64,000 nt of DNA from Chromatiales bacterium (GTDB lineage Bacteria; Pseudomonadota; Gammaproteobacteria; Steroidobacterales; GCA-2729495), in assembly GCA_020351875.1 (NCBI GenBank), contig CP070671.1, forward strand, positions 1,346,334 to 1,410,333, written 5' to 3'. Under the pieces are notes generated by a model. That model saw only the letters and a program-made list of their open reading frames with translations. It made no database searches and was not told the DNA's origin. Positions 7,079 through 21,265 of this stretch are shown here, in pieces (the stretch's first letter is position 1; each line of letters opens with the position of its first letter). The translations under genes were made by a program, and so were the position numbers.

Positions 7079-7743
7079 GTGGGGTCGCCCGCGTGGAAGT
7101 CCCGCATGTCCAGCACCCGGTCGAAGGGCTTGAGCAGGTCGTGGTCGTGGGTCACCATCACCAGCGTGGCGCCGTGGTTCGCGACCTGTTCCAGCAGCAA
7201 AGCGAGCACGCGCTGCTTGTTTTCCGGGTCGAGATTGCCGGTGGGTTCATCGGCCAGGATCAGGCCGGGTGCGGTGATCAGTGCGCGGCAGATCGCGGCG
7301 CGCTGCCGTTCGCCCTGCGAGAGCTGTTCCGGGAGCCGGTCGAGCCGGGCCGCGATGCCCGTCTCTGCCGCCAGCTTTTCCACGCGCGTATCCGGGTCGC
7401 CGGGTCGTTGCAGTGTGGGGCCCAGCCGGTACGGCAGCAGGATGTTGTCGCGCACCGTCAGGTATTCGAGCAGTTCGAAGGCCTGGAAGATCAGCCCGAT
7501 CTGGCAGATCCGAAAATCGCGTAACGAGGCATCTGAAAAATCGGCCAGCAAATTACCCGCCACGGTAATCGCACCGGCGCGCGGGTTTCGAATTCCCGCG
7601 ATGAGATCCAGCAGCGTGGTCTTGCCCGACCCGCTGGCGCCGACCACCGCCACCCGCTCGCCCGCGCGCACCTCCAGGGCCGAAACCTGGAGTCGGAAGC
7701 CCCCGCGTGGATAGCGGAAGTCGAGTTGACGAATGCTGATCAA
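7075..7743 (-). CDS. ABC transporter ATP-binding protein (MacB/LolD-like)
   Basis: A 222-residue ATPase. Walker A GASGSGKTT lies at residues 35-43. The signature is LSQGERQR, Walker B is LILADEPTGNLD, and the switch His is in MVTHDHD. This is the LolD/MacB/FtsE type that works with FtsX-fold permeases. It is coupled to the permease by a four-base overlap. It forms the downstream end of the run that starts at 13180. Confidence 0.92.
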   Translation of the reverse strand: MISIRQLDFRYPRGGFRLQVSALEVRAGERVAVVGASGSGKTTLLDLIAGIRNPRAGAITVAGNLLADFSDASLRDFRICQIGLIFQAFELLEYLTVRDNILLPYRLGPTLQRPGDPDTRVEKLAAETGIAARLDRLPEQLSQGERQRAAICRALITAPGLILADEPTGNLDPENKQRVLALLLEQVANHGATLVMVTHDHDLLKPFDRVLDMRDFHAGDPT

Positions 7744-7782
7744 CGAAACGAGTGTTCTTGTTATTGGAGCTTGCGGTCGATC

Positions 7783-9108
7783 TTAATCGGGCGCCGTTAC
7801 GATCACCTGGCCACTGACATGCAGCCGGCGACGCACCAGGTCGATGTCACGGCGGAGTTTATAGACATCGTCGGTGTAGCTGCGCGGGACTGCAAGCTCG
7901 GCGACTTCCTGGTCGATGGATTCGAGCCGTTCCAGTCGCTGCTTCAGGTCGCCTTCGTCCGCCAGTGCCCTTTGCGCGGGATCCAGGGTATCCAGCTCGT
8001 CGTACATGTTGAGCAGGCGCCGGCGTACGCGCCAGCGAAATGCGGGTGGCACCAGCTTGAACACCGGAATCGCGAGGCCGATCAGCGGCAACAGCAGCAC
8101 CCACAGCCGGTCCACCAGCGTCGCCGCCCAGAACGGCAGGTAGCGCAGCAGGAAGGGCGGACCGAATTCGTAGTGCCGTTCTGCCTCCGGGCTCAGCGGC
8201 AGGTCGATGAAGCGCGGCGCCGGAAAATCGCCCGGGTCACTCAGCAGGCTGCTGCCACCGTGGATCTCCGTGGCTGCGACCAGCAGCAGGTCGATCAGCG
8301 CCGGGTGCAGCGCCTGGTTCGCGGCGAGCATGGCGGTGGGCGCGGTGGCGTGGATGTCTCGATCCGGTACGTTCGCGTCCAGGTCCAGTATCCCTTCCGG
8401 CAACAGCACCGGTGACAGGAAGCGATACACGCGTGCATAGGCCGGTGTGCGTTCGAAATCGTAGAGCGTGACGCCCGGTGCCGCACTCAGCTGGCGCACG
8501 ACGCTGGATTCCGGTGCCGCGACCAGGAACGCGGCGTCGAGGTTACCGCGGGCAAACGCGGTGGCGGCCTCCACGCCGCCCAGTTCCGACAGCTCGGCGT
8601 TGCGCTCATTCACACCGTTGGCGGCGAGCAGTGTCAGCGCGACAGCGCGGGTACCGCTACCCTCGGCGCCCACATTGATGCGCGCGCCGGCCAGGTCGCC
8701 GATGTCGTCGATGTTCAAGCCCTCGCGAAGGAACAGCAACAGCGGTTCCAGGTACAGCGAGCCCAGCGCCAGCACGTTGTCGGTGGGCTGCACGTCCTTC
8801 AGACCGCTCTGTACGAAGGCGATGTCTGCGTCGCCGGCGTCCAGCAGCGCGAGATTTTCGACTGAGCCGGCGGTCGACTTCAGCTCCACGGTGATGCCGT
8901 CGCGCGCCAGAACTTCGGCGTAGCGCTTGCCGAAACGTTCGTAAGCACCGCCCGGCTGGCCCGTTGCCATTGCGATACGGCTCGGCGGCGGCGGACCCAC
9001 GAACTGGTAGGCCGCGACCGTGGCCGCAACAATGACCAGGATACCGAGGCCCCACGTGCCGCCGATGTCCCTGATGCCTTGCCAGGCGCGCTTCAGGCCC
9101 CGGCTCAT
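7783..9108 (-). CDS. TAXI-family substrate-binding protein, membrane-anchored
   Basis: A 441-residue protein related to the TAXI type of TRAP solute receptors. An N-terminal helix (about 20-37) is followed by ATGQPGGAYERFG, the typical TAXI start, and the GSVENL and ADIAFVQSG motifs. An extra C-terminal membrane helix (about 333-351) is followed by an 85-residue coiled cytoplasmic tail. The start is placed at 9108 (MSRGLKRAW); an upstream extension is low-complexity. No TRAP permease is nearby, so it may be an orphan receptor or sensor. Confidence 0.85.
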   Translation of the reverse strand: MSRGLKRAWQGIRDIGGTWGLGILVIVAATVAAYQFVGPPPPSRIAMATGQPGGAYERFGKRYAEVLARDGITVELKSTAGSVENLALLDAGDADIAFVQSGLKDVQPTDNVLALGSLYLEPLLLFLREGLNIDDIGDLAGARINVGAEGSGTRAVALTLLAANGVNERNAELSELGGVEAATAFARGNLDAAFLVAAPESSVVRQLSAAPGVTLYDFERTPAYARVYRFLSPVLLPEGILDLDANVPDRDIHATAPTAMLAANQALHPALIDLLLVAATEIHGGSSLLSDPGDFPAPRFIDLPLSPEAERHYEFGPPFLLRYLPFWAATLVDRLWVLLLPLIGLAIPVFKLVPPAFRWRVRRRLLNMYDELDTLDPAQRALADEGDLKQRLERLESIDQEVAELAVPRSYTDDVYKLRRDIDLVRRRLHVSGQVIVTAPD

Positions 9109-9175
9109 GTCACGTCCCGGTGACGCGCTTGCCGGCCGCGACGGTCCTGGTGGTGAATTGCGCGCGGCGCCATTA

Positions 9176-9532
9176 CTAGCTGACCGGCTGGGGCTGTTTC
9201 GACGCGGCCAGTCGCTGGCCCAGCCATGCGCCGAGGATTGCACCGGCGAAGGACCCGACGGAAACCATCGGGTGCTGTTCCAGGATCAGGCTGATGATGG
9301 ACTGCTCGCGCATCTGTGCGACCACCACGTAGGTGAGCGTCGAGAAGCCCAGGTTTAGCGCCACCGCGATCCAGATGAAGTTGCGTTTCGCCAGGTAGCC
9401 GCCCACCAGCATGCCGCAGAACATGGCCACGAACGCGTGCATGTAGCTCAGGCCGATGGGCTTGAGCAGGAAATTTCCGGCCGCATCCGTTGCGAGGTAG
9501 ACCACGATGGCGGCGAGTACGGCTTTCCACAT
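9176..9532 (-). CDS. Small membrane protein, four helices
   Basis: A 118-residue protein with helices near residues 3-20, 28-47, 50-70 and 85-105. I do not recognise the family. It starts 21 bases after the AGCS symporter stop and ends 67 bases before the TAXI gene, on the same strand, so it is probably co-transcribed. Confidence 0.65.
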   Translation of the reverse strand: MWKAVLAAIVVYLATDAAGNFLLKPIGLSYMHAFVAMFCGMLVGGYLAKRNFIWIAVALNLGFSTLTYVVVAQMREQSIISLILEQHPMVSVGSFAGAILGAWLGQRLAASKQPQPVS

Positions 9533-9553
9533 CGGTCGTTGTTTGTGTGGCTG

Positions 9554-11269
9554 CTAGCGCTCGACGTCCCGGCCGCTGATCAGATCCTCGAGCGACGGTG
9601 GTGCGTGACCCTTGCCAATGCGCCCGTCGTCCAGCCGCTCGATGTAGTTGTGATAGGCGAGCATCGCCTGGCGGCCCAGCAGCCACATGATCGGCAGGTT
9701 CGCGAACAGCATCACGCCGGTGCCGATGCCGGTCAGATTGTCGAGCTGCGCATCGGTCTTCAGGAAGCCCGCGGTGGCGACGATGCAGAGAAGGCAGAAC
9801 ACGAGCTTGTAGACCATCACGGAACGCTCGCCGGCGAGGAAGACGGACCCCTGCTCGCCGTAATAGCTCCACGAGATCATCGTGGAGATTGCGAACAGCC
9901 ACGATGCAATGGTCACGAGCCATTTGCCGAGACCGGGTGTGACGGAGTCGAAGGCGCGCGCGGTGAGCGTCGCGCCGACCAGCGACTCGTAAACCAGCGT
10001 GCGCGTTTCCGGCTGTTGCGGACCTTCGAAGGGCGTCCAGACGATGCTCAACGCACCGTTCGCATCCAGCTCCGCGGTGCCCGGAATCCGGTGCAGCTCG
10101 GTCTTCGACTGCTTGTTCGGGTGGGCGCTGACGATGATGAAGAACTGGCCGCCCTCGGCCCAGCTGTCCGCCGGCAGCGGGCTGTCGGCCAGCTGCCACA
10201 CGCCGTCGCCCGCGGCGCTGACCGCCGGCGGTTCCGCCAGTTCCAGGGCGGCGTCGCGGTTCCACACGCCGGTGCTCATGATGACCAGCGCGGTCAGCGT
10301 GCAGACCACGATAGTGTCGATGAACGGTTCCAGTCCCGCGACCACCGCCTCGCGCACCGGTTCGCTGGTCTTTGCCGCCGAGTGTGCGATGGGCGACGAA
10401 CCCTGGCCCACCTCGTTGGAAAACAGCGCGCGCTTCATGCCGAACAGGAAGGCATAACCTGCCGCACCGCCGATGAATGCGCCGGTGGCTTCGGCAGGCA
10501 CGAACGCCGATTTCACGATCAGCGTGAACATCGCCGGAACCAGGTCGATGTTCATGGCCAGCACGTACGAGCCGGCCACCAGGTACAGGATCAGCATGAT
10601 CGGCACCAGGCGCCCGGCCACCGCGCCGATGCGCTTGATGCCGCCGATGATCACCATGCCCACCAGGATGGCCAGCACGATGCCCGTCAGGATGCTCGGC
10701 ACCCCGAAATAGTGCTCGGTGATTTCGCCGACGTTCCATGACTGGAACATGTTGCCGGCCGTCATGGTCGAGATCAGCAGCGTGACGCAGAAAATCGAGC
10801 CGATCGCCTTGCCCACCTTCGCCCAGCCCGGCCCGTGCCGGGCGAGTGACTTGCTGATCACCCACATGGGCCCGCCGTGCGGATTATCCGGGTCCTCGGT
10901 GTTGCGGTAGAGCATCGACAGCGTGACTTCGGTGAGCTTCAGCGCCATACCGATGGCGCCCACCACCCACATCCAGAACACTGCGCCCGGTCCGCCCAGC
11001 GAAATCGCCATGGCCACGCCGCCGATGTTGCCCAGGCCCACCGTGGCGGACAGCGCGGCGGACAGGGCCTGGAAGTGGTTGATCGCGCCCGGGTCGTCCG
11101 GGTTGTCGTACCGACCGCGCAGTACCGTAACCCCGTGGGTCAGGGCGCGGTACTGAGAGAACCCGCTCCAGATCGTGAACAGCACGCCGGTGCCGAGAAT
11201 GATGAACAGCACCGAGTCGTGCCACAGCAGGCTGTTCGCGTCGATCAGGAAGCGGTTGAAAGCATCCAT
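9554..11269 (-). CDS. AGCS-family Na+:alanine/glycine symporter with insert
   Basis: A 571-residue transporter that imports small amino acids with sodium. Family features include SATVGLGNIGGVAMAI (about 74-89) and FSNEVGQGSSPIAHSAA (about 283-299). Typical members are about 450-490 residues. The extra length lies between STGVWN and GATLTARAF (about 338-430), a polar non-membrane block. The start ATG at 11269 lies two bases after the thiolase stop, so the two are likely translated together. The upstream extension to 11317 is the thiolase tail in another frame. Confidence 0.92.
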   Translation of the reverse strand: MDAFNRFLIDANSLLWHDSVLFIILGTGVLFTIWSGFSQYRALTHGVTVLRGRYDNPDDPGAINHFQALSAALSATVGLGNIGGVAMAISLGGPGAVFWMWVVGAIGMALKLTEVTLSMLYRNTEDPDNPHGGPMWVISKSLARHGPGWAKVGKAIGSIFCVTLLISTMTAGNMFQSWNVGEITEHYFGVPSILTGIVLAILVGMVIIGGIKRIGAVAGRLVPIMLILYLVAGSYVLAMNIDLVPAMFTLIVKSAFVPAEATGAFIGGAAGYAFLFGMKRALFSNEVGQGSSPIAHSAAKTSEPVREAVVAGLEPFIDTIVVCTLTALVIMSTGVWNRDAALELAEPPAVSAAGDGVWQLADSPLPADSWAEGGQFFIIVSAHPNKQSKTELHRIPGTAELDANGALSIVWTPFEGPQQPETRTLVYESLVGATLTARAFDSVTPGLGKWLVTIASWLFAISTMISWSYYGEQGSVFLAGERSVMVYKLVFCLLCIVATAGFLKTDAQLDNLTGIGTGVMLFANLPIMWLLGRQAMLAYHNYIERLDDGRIGKGHAPPSLEDLISGRDVER

Positions 11270-11271
11270 GC

Positions 11272-12552
11272 CTAGCGTTCGACGATTGCGGTCACGCCCA
11301 TGCCGCCGGCGGTGCACACGGAGATCAGTCCGCGCCCGCCGCCACGCTGGTCGAGCATTTTCGCCAGCCCGCCGAGGATGCGCGCGCCGGTGGCCGCGAA
11401 GGGGTGGCCGATGGCCAGGCTGCCACCTTTCGTGTTCAGCTTCGCGCGGTCTAGCGGGCCGAGCGGCGTGGTGCGCCCGAGCCGCTCACGGCAGAAGTCC
11501 GCGTCTTCCCACGCGGCCAGTGTCGCCAGCGTCTGCGCGGCAAAGGCCTCGTGAATCTCGAACAGGTCGAAGTCCGCGAATGTGAGGTTGGCTGCGTTCA
11601 GCATGTTCGATACCGCGAAGGCCGGTGCCATCAGCAGCCCGTCGCGCTTTACGAAGTCGACGGCCGCCGCCTGCCCGAAACTCAGGTACGCGAGCACGGG
11701 CAAATCGTGTTCGCGGGCCCAGTCCTCGGACGCGAGCAGCACGGACGCTGCGCCGTCCGTGAGCGGTGTGCTGTTGCCGGCGGTCATCGTGCCGTTTTCC
11801 GTGCGATCGAACACCGTTCTGAGCTTCGCGAGTTTCTCGACCGACGTGTCGGCGCGAATGTTGTTGTCTCTATCCGCACCGGCAAAGGGCACGACGAGGT
11901 CCGAATAGAAGCCTGCTTCCCACGCGGCGGCGGCATGGTGGTGGCTGTGATACGCAAGTTCATCCTGCGCCTCGCGGGTGACGCCCCATTCCTTCGCCGT
12001 GAGTTCCGTGCTCTCACCCATGCTGAGCCCGGTGCGCGGTTCCACCACCCCGGGGAAGGCGGGCTTGAAGTGACGCGGTCGCAGGCCGAGCCACGGTTTC
12101 AGCTTGTCGCCCAGGCTGCGGCCCCGCGCACTGCGCAGCAGGATCTTGCGAAACCCGTCGCTGTACACGACGGGCGCGTCGCTGATCGAGTCCACCCCGG
12201 CGGCGATGCCGGCATCGATCTGCCCCAGCGCAATCTTGTTGCCGATCAGGATCGCGGCTTCCAGGCTCGTACCACACGCGCGCTGCAGGTCGAAGGCCGG
12301 CGTTTCCGGCGACAGCCCGCTGTCGAGCACGCATTCCCTGGCCAGGTTCCAGTCGCGCGAGTGCTTGATCACCGCGCCGAGCGACACGTCACCCAGGCGC
12401 ACGCCCTCCAGCCGGTAGGTCTTGACCAGCGCCTGCAGCGCTGCCGTCATCATGTCCTGGTTCGAGGACTCCGCGTAGTTGGTATTCGCGCGCAGGAACG
12501 GGATGCGCTTGCTGCCGACGATCGCAACCCGCCGGGTGGGCTGGTAATGCAT
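11272..12552 (-). CDS. Acetyl-CoA C-acyltransferase (thiolase, FadI-like)
   Basis: A 426-residue thiolase catalysing acyl-CoA thiolysis or condensation. The nucleophile Cys is in QRACGTSLEAA. The HEAFAAQTLA and GHPFAATGARI motifs give the active-site His residues, and the second Cys is in SVCTAGGMG. The sequence pattern and the ANSTPLTDGA-like AGNSTPLTDGAAS block are closest to FadI. No hydratase/dehydrogenase partner (fadJ) is adjacent. It lies between DUF924 and AGCS genes on the same strand. Confidence 0.9.
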   Translation of the reverse strand: MHYQPTRRVAIVGSKRIPFLRANTNYAESSNQDMMTAALQALVKTYRLEGVRLGDVSLGAVIKHSRDWNLARECVLDSGLSPETPAFDLQRACGTSLEAAILIGNKIALGQIDAGIAAGVDSISDAPVVYSDGFRKILLRSARGRSLGDKLKPWLGLRPRHFKPAFPGVVEPRTGLSMGESTELTAKEWGVTREAQDELAYHSHHHAAAAWEAGFYSDLVVPFAGADRDNNIRADTSVEKLAKLRTVFDRTENGTMTAGNSTPLTDGAASVLLASEDWAREHDLPVLAYLSFGQAAAVDFVKRDGLLMAPAFAVSNMLNAANLTFADFDLFEIHEAFAAQTLATLAAWEDADFCRERLGRTTPLGPLDRAKLNTKGGSLAIGHPFAATGARILGGLAKMLDQRGGGRGLISVCTAGGMGVTAIVER

Positions 12553-12568
12553 AGGGACTCCGTTGTTG

Positions 12569-13180
12569 CTACTGGCCGAAGGACACGCCTTCGTTGGCCA
12601 GGTAAGCCTCTTCGGCTTCGGTGTTCTCGCGGCCGAGCACCCTGTTTCGATGCGGGAAGCGGCCGAACTGCTCGACGATGTCGCGGTGTAGCTCCGCAAA
12701 CTGGGCGGTGGTCATAAACGTTTCGCGCTGCGTCTCTGACACTTTATTGGCCAGGGCCCGGTAGATAGAGACGGACTTGTCCTGCAGTTTGCTCGACTCG
12801 GCGTGCTGCAGCGGCATGAAGAAGAAGATCTGTTCCTCCGGCCGCAGCTTCTTGTAGGCGCGATTCACGATGCCGTCCACGCAGAACTTCAGGGCCTGGC
12901 CGTCACGGGAAAAGGCTTCGGCTGTGCCGCGATGGATATTGCGGCGAAACTGGTCGATGAGAATGATCAGCGCAAGGCGCCCGCGCGGTTCGTCGGCCCA
13001 ATGGTCCAGCTTGCCATTTGAGGCTTGCGCCACGAGCGTGCCAAAACGTTCGCCGATCTCGTCGTCGAGCCGGGCGTCGTTGCCGAACCAGCGGTCCATG
13101 CGCGCATCGATGTGGGGGGCGTCCTGCTCGCAGCCGTCGAACCAGAAGCTCAGGACGTCCTCGTACTCTGCCGCACTCAT
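12569..13180 (-). CDS. DUF924 family protein
   Basis: A 203-residue, mostly helical cytoplasmic protein. It has the family hallmarks LSFWFDG near the N terminus, WFGNDARLD, IILIDQFRRNIHRG, and the FFFMPLQHAESSKLQ and GRFPHRNRVLGR blocks. The biochemical role of DUF924 is unknown; the fold is TPR-like. It heads the minus-strand run, 16 bases before the thiolase. Confidence 0.9.
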   Translation of the reverse strand: MSAAEYEDVLSFWFDGCEQDAPHIDARMDRWFGNDARLDDEIGERFGTLVAQASNGKLDHWADEPRGRLALIILIDQFRRNIHRGTAEAFSRDGQALKFCVDGIVNRAYKKLRPEEQIFFFMPLQHAESSKLQDKSVSIYRALANKVSETQRETFMTTAQFAELHRDIVEQFGRFPHRNRVLGRENTEAEEAYLANEGVSFGQ

Positions 13181-13249
13181 AGCGCAATAATGGCACGAAG
13201 CCGCCTGCCGGTCAGGCTTTGCACCCGTTGCCAGTGGCCGGGTGTGGCG

Positions 13250-13279
13250 TTGAGTCGTGCCGGGGCGCTGACTTATAAT
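13250..13279 (+). promoter_or_regulatory. Putative sigma70 promoter of gltB
   Basis: TTGAGT at 13250-13255 and a consensus TATAAT at 13274-13279, with an 18-base spacer. Transcription would begin near 13286 and leave a leader of about 245 bases. Confidence 0.65.
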
Positions 13280-13355
13280 CTCCGGTTCTGGGCCGTCTGG
13301 GTGGACCTCGAGAGTTCTCGCTTAAAACCCAGAAGAAACAACCGTTTAGGGTAGA

Positions 13356-13416
13356 CCTCTCGATCATGCGGCGGCGAAAGCCGGGCGCAAGCCGTAAGGC
13401 CGCTTTCGTCGAGGGG
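13356..13416 (+). ncRNA. Candidate structured element in the gltB leader
   Basis: CCTCTCGA (13356-13363) pairs with TCGAGGGG (13409-13416). Inside, GCGGC (13368-13372) pairs with GCCGC (13399-13403). That helix encloses two adjacent hairpins with GNRA loops: GGC-GAAA-GCC (13373-13382) and GGC-GCAA-GCC (13384-13393). A further hairpin GCTGT-CAG-ACAGC follows. I do not recognise a known riboswitch class. The alternative is coincidence in a GC-rich 40-codon frame. Confidence 0.4.
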
Positions 13417-13530
13417 CTGTCAGACAGCAGCTTCACGCACCAGCGCCGGCGACCTTCGACCGCCGGTGAGCGGTCCCTGCGCCGTTAGCAGAATGGCGCC
13501 ACGGCAGCGGTGAGGAAGAGATAAAAAGAT

Positions 13531-18126
<4,596 letters not shown>

Positions 18127-18128
18127 GC

Positions 18129-19625
18129 ATGGGTAAGCCGACCGGGTTCATGGAATTTCCGCGCAGGACCGTGCCGTACCGCGATGCGGACGAACGGTTG
18201 CGGGACTTCGCCGAGATCTACACGCCGCCGGACGAGGCCGCCTTGAAGCGCCAGGCTTCACGCTGCATGGATTGCGGTGTGCCGTTCTGCCAGTCGGACG
18301 AAGGCTGCCCGATCGACAACCTGATTCCGGAATGGAACGACCTGGTCTACCAGGGCCGCTGGCGCGATGCACTGGACCGCCTGCACCGCACCAACAATTT
18401 CCCGGAATTCACCGGCCGCACCTGCCCCGCGCCGTGCGAAGGCGCCTGCGTGCTGGGCATCACGGACCCCGCCGTCACGATCAAGAACATCGAGAACGCC
18501 ATCATCGATCGGGGCTACGAAGAAGGCTGGGTGCAGCACGAAAAGCCCGCGACACGCTCCGGCCACAAGGTCGCGATCATCGGTTCCGGTCCGGCGGGAC
18601 TCGCCGCGGCCGACCAGCTCAACAAGGCCGGGCACCTGGTCACGGTTTACGAGCGCGCCGACCGCATCGGCGGTTTGCTGATGTATGGCATTCCAAACAT
18701 GAAGCTCGACAAGAGCTACGTGGACCGGCGCGTGGCACTGATGGCTGACGCCGGCATCGAGTTCAAGACCAATGTGGATGTCGGCAACAATGTAGATGCG
18801 AAGCAGCTGTTGGCAGAGCACGACGCGGTGCTGCTGGCCACGGGTGCGACGCGGCCGCGCGACCTGCCGGTGCCGGGCCGCGAGCTGGCCGGCGTGCACT
18901 TCGCGATGGATTTCCTGACGGCGAACACGCAAAGCCTGCTGAACAGCAATCTGGAAGACGGCGATTACATCAGCGCGAAAGACAAGAACGTGGTGGTGAT
19001 CGGTGGTGGCGACACCGGCACCGACTGCATCGGCACGTCACTGCGCCACGGCTGCAAGAGCCTGGTGAACCTGGAGCTGCTGGACAAACCGCCGGCGGAG
19101 CGGGCGCCTGGCAACCCGTGGCCGATGTGGCCGAAGATTTTCCGCACCGACTACGGTCACGAAGAAGCCGATGTGCGTTTCGGGGCTGATCCCCGGCGTT
19201 ACACGACCGTGACCAAGCGTTTCGTCGACGACGGCAACGGACAGGTTGAGGGCGTGGAAACCATCCAGGTGGAATGGCGCCAGGGTGCGGATGGCCGCAT
19301 GCAGATGACCGAGTTACCCGGCACCGAACAGACCATCGAGGCCGAACTGGTGCTGCTGGCGATGGGCTTCCTGGGTCCGGAGACCTACCTGTCGGAAGCA
19401 CTGGCTGTCGAACTGGACGACCGGACGAACTACAAAGCCCAGCACGGACCCTTCGCCACGAGCCTACAGGGCGTGTTCGCTGCCGGTGACTGCCGCCGCG
19501 GCCAGTCCCTGGTGGTCTGGGGCATCAACGAAGGCCGCGGTGCTGCCCGCGCCATCGACCAGTTCCTGTGCGGTGCGAGTGAACTGCCCGCGCCGGGCAT
19601 AACCCTGGGCGCGGCAACGGGTTAG
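18129..19625 (+). CDS. gltD: Glutamate synthase small subunit
   Basis: A 498-residue GOGAT beta subunit that passes NADPH electrons to GltB. The N-terminal domain has two Fe-S cysteine groups (CMDCGVPFC with GCP, and CPAPCEGAC). An FAD-binding motif [14 protein letters not shown] lies near residue 148 and an NAD(P)H motif [13 protein letters not shown] near residue 288. It is translated in step with gltB. The last four bases overlap the convergent isocitrate dehydrogenase gene. Confidence 0.98.
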   Translation: MGKPTGFMEFPRRTVPYRDADERLRDFAEIYTPPDEAALKRQASRCMDCGVPFCQSDEGCPIDNLIPEWNDLVYQGRWRDALDRLHRTNNFPEFTGRTCPAPCEGACVLGITDPAVTIKNIENAIIDRGYEEGWVQHEKPATRSGHKVAIIGSGPAGLAAADQLNKAGHLVTVYERADRIGGLLMYGIPNMKLDKSYVDRRVALMADAGIEFKTNVDVGNNVDAKQLLAEHDAVLLATGATRPRDLPVPGRELAGVHFAMDFLTANTQSLLNSNLEDGDYISAKDKNVVVIGGGDTGTDCIGTSLRHGCKSLVNLELLDKPPAERAPGNPWPMWPKIFRTDYGHEEADVRFGADPRRYTTVTKRFVDDGNGQVEGVETIQVEWRQGADGRMQMTELPGTEQTIEAELVLLAMGFLGPETYLSEALAVELDDRTNYKAQHGPFATSLQGVFAAGDCRRGQSLVVWGINEGRGAARAIDQFLCGASELPAPGITLGAATG

Positions 19626-20638
19626 AGTCGCTCGATCACCGCGTCGGCGAATTCGCTGGTGTTCAGACTGCCGCCGAGGTCTCGTGTCCTCTGCCCGTCC
19701 GTCAACGCCGCATCGTAGGCAGTCTTGATGCGTTGCGCGGCCTGGCGCAGCTGCTCGTCACCGTGCTTGTCGGCAAGGTAGTTCAGCATCATCACGGCCG
19801 ACATCAGCAACGCGAGCGGGTTGGCCAGGTTCTGGCCCGCGATGTCGGGCGCGGAGCCGTGTACTGCTTCGAAAATCGCGCGCTCGTCACCGAAGTTGGC
19901 TCCCGGCACCACACCCAGGCCGCCCACGAGGCCGGCGCACAGGTCGCTGACCACGTCGCCGTAGAGATTCTCCAACAGCAGCATGTCGAACTGGCTGGGG
20001 TCCTGCACCAGGCGCATGCAGGCCGCGTCGATGATCTTGGTGTCGTACTCGATGTCAGGGTAGTCGGCATGTACGGACTCGGCACAGCGCAGGAACATGC
20101 CGTCCGTCAGCTTCATGATATTCGCTTTGTGGAAAACAGTGACTTTCTTGCGCCCTCGCTGGCGAGCGTAGTCGAAGGCCCAGCGTGCAATGCGCGTGCA
20201 GCCCTTCTCGGTCGCGACCTTCATGCTGGTGACCACGCCGGGCGTGATTTCATTCTCTACGCCGCTGTACAAACTCTCCGTATTCTCCCTGATCACGACG
20301 ATGTCGACGTCCTTGAAGGGCGTTTCGACGCCGGGCATGTTGCGCACCGGCCGCACGGCGGCATAGAGGTCGAAGGCCTTGCGCAGCTGCACGTTGACGG
20401 AGCGAAAACCCTTGCCGACCGGCGTGGTGCACGGGCCTTTCAGGGCGACCCCGTGTTCGCGGATTGCATCGAGCGTGGCTTCCGGCAGCACTTCGCCTAC
20501 CGTATCCATTGCGGCAACGCCCGCCTGTTGCTCTACCCAGTCGAGTTCCGCACCCGTGGCTTCGAGCACGCGCAGGGTTGCGGCGGTAATTTCCGGGCCA
20601 ATGCCGTCGCCCGGGATCAGGACGGCTGTAATGCTCAT
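19622..20638 (-). CDS. Isocitrate dehydrogenase, NAD-type (IDH/IMDH family)
   Basis: A 338-residue protein of the isocitrate/isopropylmalate dehydrogenase superfamily: [10 protein letters not shown] at the N terminus, [11 protein letters not shown] (phosphorylation-loop Ser region), and the catalytic Tyr in [17 protein letters not shown]. The NTESLYSG block and 338-residue length match NAD-dependent homoisocitrate/isocitrate enzymes rather than the longer NADP-dependent Icd. It could supply 2-oxoglutarate to the adjacent, convergent GltBD. Isopropylmalate dehydrogenase activity is less likely from the Ser-region residues. Confidence 0.88.
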   Translation of the reverse strand: MSITAVLIPGDGIGPEITAATLRVLEATGAELDWVEQQAGVAAMDTVGEVLPEATLDAIREHGVALKGPCTTPVGKGFRSVNVQLRKAFDLYAAVRPVRNMPGVETPFKDVDIVVIRENTESLYSGVENEITPGVVTSMKVATEKGCTRIARWAFDYARQRGRKKVTVFHKANIMKLTDGMFLRCAESVHADYPDIEYDTKIIDAACMRLVQDPSQFDMLLLENLYGDVVSDLCAGLVGGLGVVPGANFGDERAIFEAVHGSAPDIAGQNLANPLALLMSAVMMLNYLADKHGDEQLRQAAQRIKTAYDAALTDGQRTRDLGGSLNTSEFADAVIERL

Positions 20639-20710
20639 GGTGGCGGATTATAGCGGCAGGCTTCTCGGGAGATGCCGGCGATAACGGCTCGGCTCTGGCG
20701 TCCGCAGACG

Positions 20711-21265
20711 TTAGTGCAGTTCTGGCCTGAGCTGAGCGAGCTTCAGTAACCCAGCGACGCTCAGCACATCGGTGATGTCACCTTTCATGACCAGTTGCAG
20801 CGCATCGCGAAAGGGCAGGCGCCGAATCTGCAGGTCTTCGGTGTCGTCGAAATCCGGTTCGCCCTGCGTGAGCCCTTCCGCGACGTAGACCACGCCTATC
20901 TCGTCGGTGATGGAATTGCTGATATGGCTGTCCATGACCCGCTCCCAGCGTTCCGCTGTGAGCCCGGTTTCTTCCTTGAGTTCGCGTTTCGCACCGTCCA
21001 GCAGATCCGCATCGCGCGACACCCCACCCATCGGCACTTCCCATGAATAGATGTCCAGCGTGTAGCGGTACTGGCCCACCAGCCAGGTGTCGCCGTTATC
21101 CGAGACGGGAATGATCGCGCAAGCGATGTTCTTGAAACTGACCTTGCCGTAAATGCCGGGATCGCCCGAAGGTTTGATCACGTCTTCAGCCGTGACCCGG
21201 ATCCATGGGTTGTCATAGACCTCGCGAATCTTCAGTGTCTGCCAGGGATTCTTGGTCTTGGTCAT
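20711..21265 (-). CDS. NUDIX hydrolase, ADP-ribose pyrophosphatase-like
   Basis: A 184-residue NUDIX enzyme hydrolysing a nucleoside diphosphate derivative. The NUDIX box begins at GGVSRDADLLDGAKREL and continues into KEETG, close to GX5EX7REUXEEXGU. The upstream block (GSVSFKN-like YGKVSFKNIAC, VGQYRYTL) resembles NudF-type ADP-sugar pyrophosphatases. The ATG at 21265 overlaps the MATE gene stop (21262), so it is translationally coupled. Confidence 0.85.
   Translation of the reverse strand: MTKTKNPWQTLKIREVYDNPWIRVTAEDVIKPSGDPGIYGKVSFKNIACAIIPVSDNGDTWLVGQYRYTLDIYSWEVPMGGVSRDADLLDGAKRELKEETGLTAERWERVMDSHISNSITDEIGVVYVAEGLTQGEPDFDDTEDLQIRRLPFRDALQLVMKGDITDVLSVAGLLKLAQLRPELH

Larger units (their letters stand above)
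13181..13530. other. Divergent intergenic region and gltB leader
   Basis: 350 bases between the DUF924 and gltB starts. It holds a plausible gltB promoter and a GC-rich leader with several stem-loops. It also contains a 40-codon frame from 13366 to 13488. Confidence 0.7.

Noticed and set aside
9105-10865. 586-codon minus-strand frame inside the AGCS gene
   Set aside because: Arg/Gly/His-rich shadow of the symporter in another frame; the symporter has clear family motifs.
13366-13488. 40-codon frame in the gltB leader as a gene
   Set aside because: It has only a weak ribosome site and overlaps the RNA structure. I keep it as an alternative within the leader finding rather than as a CDS.
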